From Perognathus longimembris pacificus (taxonomy: Eukaryota; Chordata; Mammalia; Rodentia; Heteromyidae): 64,000 nt of DNA. This document shows positions 58,776 through 64,000 of this stretch, piece by piece; positions within the stretch are counted from its first letter, which is position 1; the number at the start of each line of letters is the position of its first letter. The stretch spans positions 36,698,786-36,762,785 of the forward strand of contig NC_063176.1 in the NCBI RefSeq assembly GCF_023159225.1, in the 5' to 3' direction. The notes below the pieces were generated by a model. The model saw nothing but the letters and a program-made list of their open reading frames with translations, was not told where the DNA came from and did no database searches. Position numbers and translations under genes: made by a program.

Positions 58776-59069
58776 ACCAGACACTGAAACTCATGCACTA
58801 GGAAACCTAAGCCCTAAGGGAACCATACACACCACCACCTGCCACACTACCCCTGGCACCAGACACAAGTCTCAGAGTTGAGGGCTTCCCAGGAGCATGT
58901 TGCCAGTAAATATGTCCCAGGCTTGTGCTTTAGTGGCTCAAGCATAATGGGAGGTTCTCAGTGGGAGGCAGGGGCTGGGCTTGAGACTGAGACCTGGGGA
59001 CAAACCTAAGAGGCAGGTTTGGGAATGAGAGCTACTTCCTTCCTTGAAAGGAACAAGGGACGGTTTGCT

Positions 59070-60811
59070 TTTTTCTTTCTTTTTTTTTTTTCCAAATTTT
59101 TATTATCAAACTGATGTACAGAAAGGTTACAGTTTCATACGTTAGGCACTGGATACATTTCTTGTACAGTTTGTTACCTTGTCCCTCATACCCCCTTCCC
59201 TCCTTCCCCTTTCCCTCCCCCCCCCCCCCCCCACGGAAGTGTTCAGTTCACCTACACCAAACAGTTTTGCAAGTATTGCTTTTGTAGTTGTTTGTCTTTT
59301 TTTACCCTGTGTCTCTCATATTTGGTATTCCCTTACAATTTCCTACTTCCAATACCAGTATACACGGTTTCCAATATACTCAGATAAGATTACAGAGATA
59401 GTGTAGGTACAACCACAGGAAGGTGATACAAGAACATCATCAATAATAGAAGCTACAGATACACATAGGACTTTGAAAGTAGTTACAACTGTTTCCATAA
59501 CATGGAGTTCATTTCACTTAGCATCATCTTATGTGTTCCTAAGGGTATAGCTATTGGGCCTTGTGATGCTCTGCTATGACTTGCCTAAACCTGTACTAAT
59601 TATTCCCAATAAGGGAGACCATAGAGTCCATGTTTCTTTGGGTCTGGCTCACTTCACTTAGTATAACTTTTTCTAAGTCCTTCCATTTCCTTACAAATGG
59701 AACAATGTCATTCTTTCTGATAGAGGCATAAAATTCCATTGTGTATATGTACCACATTTTCCTGATCCATTCGTTTACTGAGGGGCATCTGGGCTGGTTC
59801 CAGATTCTCGCTATGACAAATTGTGCTGCAATGAACATTGTTGTGCTGGTGGCATTACTGTGATTTTGTTTGTGGTCTTTTGGATAGATACCCAAAAGTG
59901 GGGCTGCTGGGTCATAGGGGAGTTCTATATTTAGCCTTCTGAGGAATCTCCACACTGCTTGCCAGAGTGGCTGAACCAGTTTACATTCCCACCAACAATG
60001 AGGTAGGGTTCCCTTTTGGCCACATCCCCTCCAACAATTGTTATTGTTAGTTTTCTTGATATATGACATTCTTACTGGGGTGAGATAGAATCTCAATGTT
60101 GTTTTGATTTGCATTTCTTTTATGGCCAGTGATGTAGAGCACTTTTTCATATGTCTCTTGGCCATTCTCATTTCCTCATCAGAGAAGTCTCTTTGTAAGT
60201 CTTTAGCCCACTTGATGAGGGGGCTATTGGTTCTTTGCGGTTTTGTTTTGGAAAAAGGCAATTTTTTTTGTTCTGCATATATTTTAGAGATGAGGCCTTT
60301 GTCTGTTGAATGTCCGATAAAGATCTTCTCCCAGTCTGTGGGCTTTCTGTTTATCTTGCAAGCTATGTCCTTTGCCGTGCAGAAGCTCTGCAGTTTGATG
60401 CAGTCCCGTTTGTCCAACCTTTCTTTGATTTGTAGCCTTTCTGGGTCTTTGTTAAGGAAGTTCTGTCCTGTGCCAAGGAGCCCAAGTGTTTCTCATACTC
60501 CTTCCTTTAGTGTTTTCAGGGTGTCTGTTTTGATTTCAAGGTCTTTAATCCATTTGGAATTGATTTTGGTGCAGGGTGATATATAAGGATCTAGTTTTAG
60601 TTTGTTGCATGTGTTGAGCCAGTTTTGCCAGCACCACTTGTTAAAGAGGCTATCTTTCTTCCATAGTATTGTTTTAGCTCCTTTATGAAAGATTAAGTAG
60701 GTGTAGTTCTGTGGGTTCAATTCTGGGTCTTCAATTCTGTTCCATTGGTCTTCAGGCCTGTTCCGGTGCCAATACCAAGCTGTTTTTATTACTATAGCTT
60801 TATTTTTTTTC
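59070..60811 (-). mobile_element. L1 3' segment, first of two head-to-tail copies
   Basis: The 3' UTR with a long C run (59218-59232; G run on the L1 strand), then ORF2 C-terminal sequence open for 273 codons (59596-60417). An in-frame TGA at 60493-60495 lies upstream of that block. Ends abruptly in the reverse transcriptase-connecting region at 60811, where the 3' end of the next L1 begins. Confidence 0.93.
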
Positions 60812-63800
60812 TCAAATTTTTATTATCAAACTGATGTACAGAGAGGTTACAGTATCATACGTTAGGCACTGGATACATTTCTTGTACAGTTTGTTACCTT
60901 GTCCCTCATACCCCCTTCCCTCCTTCCCCTTTCCCTCCCCCCCAGGTGTTCAGTTCACTTACACCAAACAGTTTTGCAAGTATTGCTTTTGTAGTTATTT
61001 CTCTTTTTTTACCCTGTGTCTCTCAAATTTGGTATTCCCTTTGAATTTCCTACTTCCAATACCAGTAAACACGGTTTCCAATATACTCAGATAAGATTAC
61101 AGAGATAGTGTAGGTACAACCATAGGAAGGTGATACAAGAACATCATCAATAATAGAAACTACACATACACATAGGACGTTGAAAGTAGTTACAACTGTG
61201 ATATATCACTTGTTTCCATAACATAGAGTTCATTTCACTTAGCATCATCTTATGTGTTCCTAAGGGTATAGCTATTGGGCCTTGTGATGCTCTGCTATGG
61301 CTTGCCTAAACCTGTACTAATTATTCCCAATAAGGGAGGCCATTGAGTCCATGTTTCTTTGGGTCTGGCTCACTTGACTTAGTATAACTTTTTCCAAGTC
61401 CTTCCATTTCCTTACAAATGGAACAATGTCATTCTTTCTGATAGAGGCATAAAATTCCATTGTGTATATGTACCACATTTTCCTGATCCATTCATCTATG
61501 GAGGGGCATCTGGGTTGGTTCCAGATTCTCGCTATGACAAATTGTGCTGCGATGAACATTGTTGTGCTGGTGGCATTACTGTGATTTTGTTTGTGGGCTT
61601 TTGGATAGATACCCAACAGTGGGGTTGCTGGGTCATAGGGGAGTTCTATATTGAGCCTTCTGAGGAATCTCCACACTGCTTGCCAGAGTGGCTGAACCAG
61701 TTTACATTCCCACCAATAATGAAGTAGGGTTCCCTTTTGGCCACATCCCCTCCAACAATTGTTATTGTTTTCTTGATATATGACATTCTTGCTGGGGTGA
61801 GATGGAATCTCAATGTTGTTTTGATTTGCATTTCCTTTATGGCCAGTGATGTAGAGCATTTTTTCATATGTCTCTTGGCCATTCTCATTTCCTCATCAGA
61901 GAAGTCTCTTTGTAAGTCTTTAGCCCACTTGATGAGGGGGCTATTGGTTCTTTGCGGTTTTGTTTTGGAAGAAGGTAATTTTTTTAGTTCTGCATATATT
62001 TTAGAGATGAGGCCTTTGTCTGTTGAATGTCCGATAAAGATCTTCTCCCAGTCTGTGGGCTTTCTGTTTATCTTGAGAGCTATGTCCTTTGCCGTGCAGA
62101 AGCTCTGCAGTTTGATGCAGTCCCATTTGTCCAACCTTTCTTTGATTTGTAGCCTTTCAGGGTCTTTATTAAGGAAGTTCTGTCCTGTGCCAAGGAGCCC
62201 AAGTGTTTCTCATACTCCTTCCTTTAGTGTTTTCAGGGTGCCTGTTTTGATTTCAAGGTCTTTAATCCATTTGGAATTGATTTTGGTGCAGGGTGATATA
62301 TAAGGATCTAGTTTTAGTTTGTTGCATGTGTTGAGCCAGTTTTGCCAGCACCACTTGTTAAAGAGGCTATCTTTCTTCCATAGTATTGTTTTAGCTCCTT
62401 TATGAAAGATTAAGTAGGTGTAGTTCTGTGGGTTCAATTCTGGGTCTTCAATTCTGTTCCATTGGTCTTCAGGCCTGTTCCGGTGCCAATACCAAGCTGT
62501 TTTTATTACTATAGCTTTATAATACAGCTTGAAGTTGGTTATTGTAATTCCTCCAGCACTGTTCTTTCTGCTTAGGAGTGTTTTTGCTATTCTAGGTCTT
62601 TTATTGTTCCATATGAATTTCTGGATTGCTTCCTCTATTTCATTAAAGAATGGTGTTGGGATATTAATGGGTATTGCATTGAATTTGTAGATAGCCTTTG
62701 GCAATATTGCCATTTTGATTATATTAATCCTCCCAATCCAGGAGCATGGGAGGTTTTTCCATTTCCGTAGTTCTGACTTAATTTCGTTTTTCAAGCTTTT
62801 AAAGTTCTCATCAAAGAGGTCTTTCACTTCTTTGGTTAAGGTATTCCCAGGTATTTTGTTTTTGGGGGCTATTGCAAAAGGAGTTGCTTTCCTGATTTCA
62901 GCCTCGGTCTTCGGGTCGTTAGCATAGAGAAAGGCTGTTGATTTTTGAAGGTTTATTTTATATCCTGCAACTTTGCCAAAGTTTTGGATCAGCTCTAGTA
63001 GCTTGGGGGTAGAGTCTATGGGATTCTTTAGGTATAGGATCATGTCATCTGCGAAGAGAGAAAGTTTAACTTCATCTTTTCCTATTTGGATCCCCTTTAT
63101 ATTTTCTTCTTGCCTAATTGCTCGGGCTAGGAATTCTAGTACTATGTTGAAGAGCAGGGGAGAGAGTGGACATCCCTGCCTTGTTACTGATTTTAAAGGG
63201 AATGGCTTTAGTTTTTCACCATTTAGAGTTATGCTTGCTGTTGGTTTGTCATAAACTGCCTTGATTATATTCAGGAATGTTCCCTGGAATCCCAGTTTTT
63301 CCAGGGCTTTTAGCATAAATGGGTGCTGGATTTTATCGAACGCTTTTTCCGCATCCAGAGATAAAACCATTTGGTTCTTTAGCTTGCTCCGGTTGATGTG
63401 GTGGATTACATTAATTGACTTGCGTATATTAAACCAACTTTGCAACCCTGGGATGAATCTAGTTTGATCGTGGTGTATGATTTTTTTGATGACCTGTTGA
63501 AGTCGATTGGCCAGAATTTTGTTGAGAATTTTTGCGTCTATGTTCATCAGGGAGATCGGTCTGTAGTCCTCCTTCTGTGATGAGTCTCTGCCTGGTTTTG
63601 GGATGAGGGTTATACTGGCTTCATAGAATGAGTCTGGTAGTGAACGTTCTCTTTCAATTTCATTGAAGAGTTTGAGAAATATTGGTGTGAGTTCTGTTTT
63701 GAAGGCCTTGTAGAATTCTGCAGTGAATCCATCTGGACCTGGGCTTTTCTTGGATGGGAGATCATTTATTGCCGTTTCTATTTCACTACTGGATATGGGT

Positions 63801-64000
63801 CTGTTTAGAAGGTTTAAATCTTCATGGTTGAGTTTGGGGATATCAATTTTTTCTAGGAAATCATCCATTTCTTCCAAGTTCTCGAATTTGTTGGCATAAA
63901 GGTTTGCAAAATAGTCCCTTATTATTTTCTGAATTTCAGTTATTTCTGTGGTGATGTTACCTGTTTCATCTCTTATCTTGTTTATTTGAGTGTGCTGCCT
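60812..64000 (-). mobile_element. L1, second head-to-tail copy, running off the window
   Basis: Begins (3' end) with tttttattatcaaactgatg and a C-rich block at 60910-60945, and continues through ORF2 into the region before the reverse transcriptase at the window edge. Its first 1.7 kb repeats 59070-60811 closely. Same L1 family as 23907, 46553 and 49317. Confidence 0.95.
61317..64000 (-). pseudogene. L1 ORF2, partial and broken
   Basis: The reverse transcriptase domain is clear: [24 protein letters not shown], and the catalytic FADD. The C-terminal Cys/His cluster (CWRGCGQKGTLLHY here) has lost one His or Cys position. Breaks: a local double frame disturbance near 62850 (IPGNTL replaces the usual YLGINL), a TGA at 62210-62212 in a CpG-decay context, and a 4-base deletion near 61768 relative to the sister copy that shifts the frame. 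The 5' part lies beyond the window. Confidence 0.92.

Overview
This window is vertebrate nuclear DNA from a rodent gene desert. It is dense in retroelements, and I see no recognisable multi-exon gene, rRNA, tRNA gene, CRISPR array or bacterial feature. The commonest repeat is a tRNA-derived dimeric SINE. Its left half is ID-like (tRNA-derived) and its right half is a second unit running from 'gctgtggctcaagtggcaga' to 'caggactggc' plus an A-tail. From memory this layout matches the IDL-Geo SINEs of Geomyoidea (pocket mice, kangaroo rats, pocket gophers), so a heteromyid or geomyid source is my best inference. B1-like (7SL-derived) repeats, B1-like/Geo composites, MaLR-type LTR elements, MIR and ancient L1 fragments fit a rodent as well.

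Layout. 1-3236: a SINE, a fragment of a three-copy MaLR-like family, and about 0.7 kb of almost G/C-free DNA. 3236-9674: a full-length L1 on the minus strand with a 15-bp target-site duplication. It has a 1.15-kb 5' UTR, ORF1 (356 codons) and ORF2 (1275 codons), each broken by a single nonsense codon. 11158-13221 (minus): the one candidate host gene, a 687-residue single open frame with about 40-residue tandem repeats, each opening with a basic-basic-x-Ser motif. 13.7-33 kb: SINE clusters, simple repeats, old L1 fragments and a possible solo LTR. 34.3-35.8 kb and 47.3-49 kb: two long paralogous MaLR-like copies that give a filled/empty site pair for one SINE. 36.8-38.8 kb (minus): a decayed paralogue of the candidate gene with more repeat units. 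39.0-39.3 kb (minus) and 58.3-58.8 kb (plus): two related LTRs. 59-64 kb: two head-to-tail L1 segments that share the same nonsense codon.

The parts do not form a pathway. The material of most interest is the intact repeat-protein frame beside its dead paralogue, the nearly intact L1 with a YY1-like site at its 5' end, and the duplicated segments that date insertions relative to each other. Coordinates of diverged repeats are approximate, typically within 10-20 bases. Elements with an identified target-site duplication are exact or nearly so.
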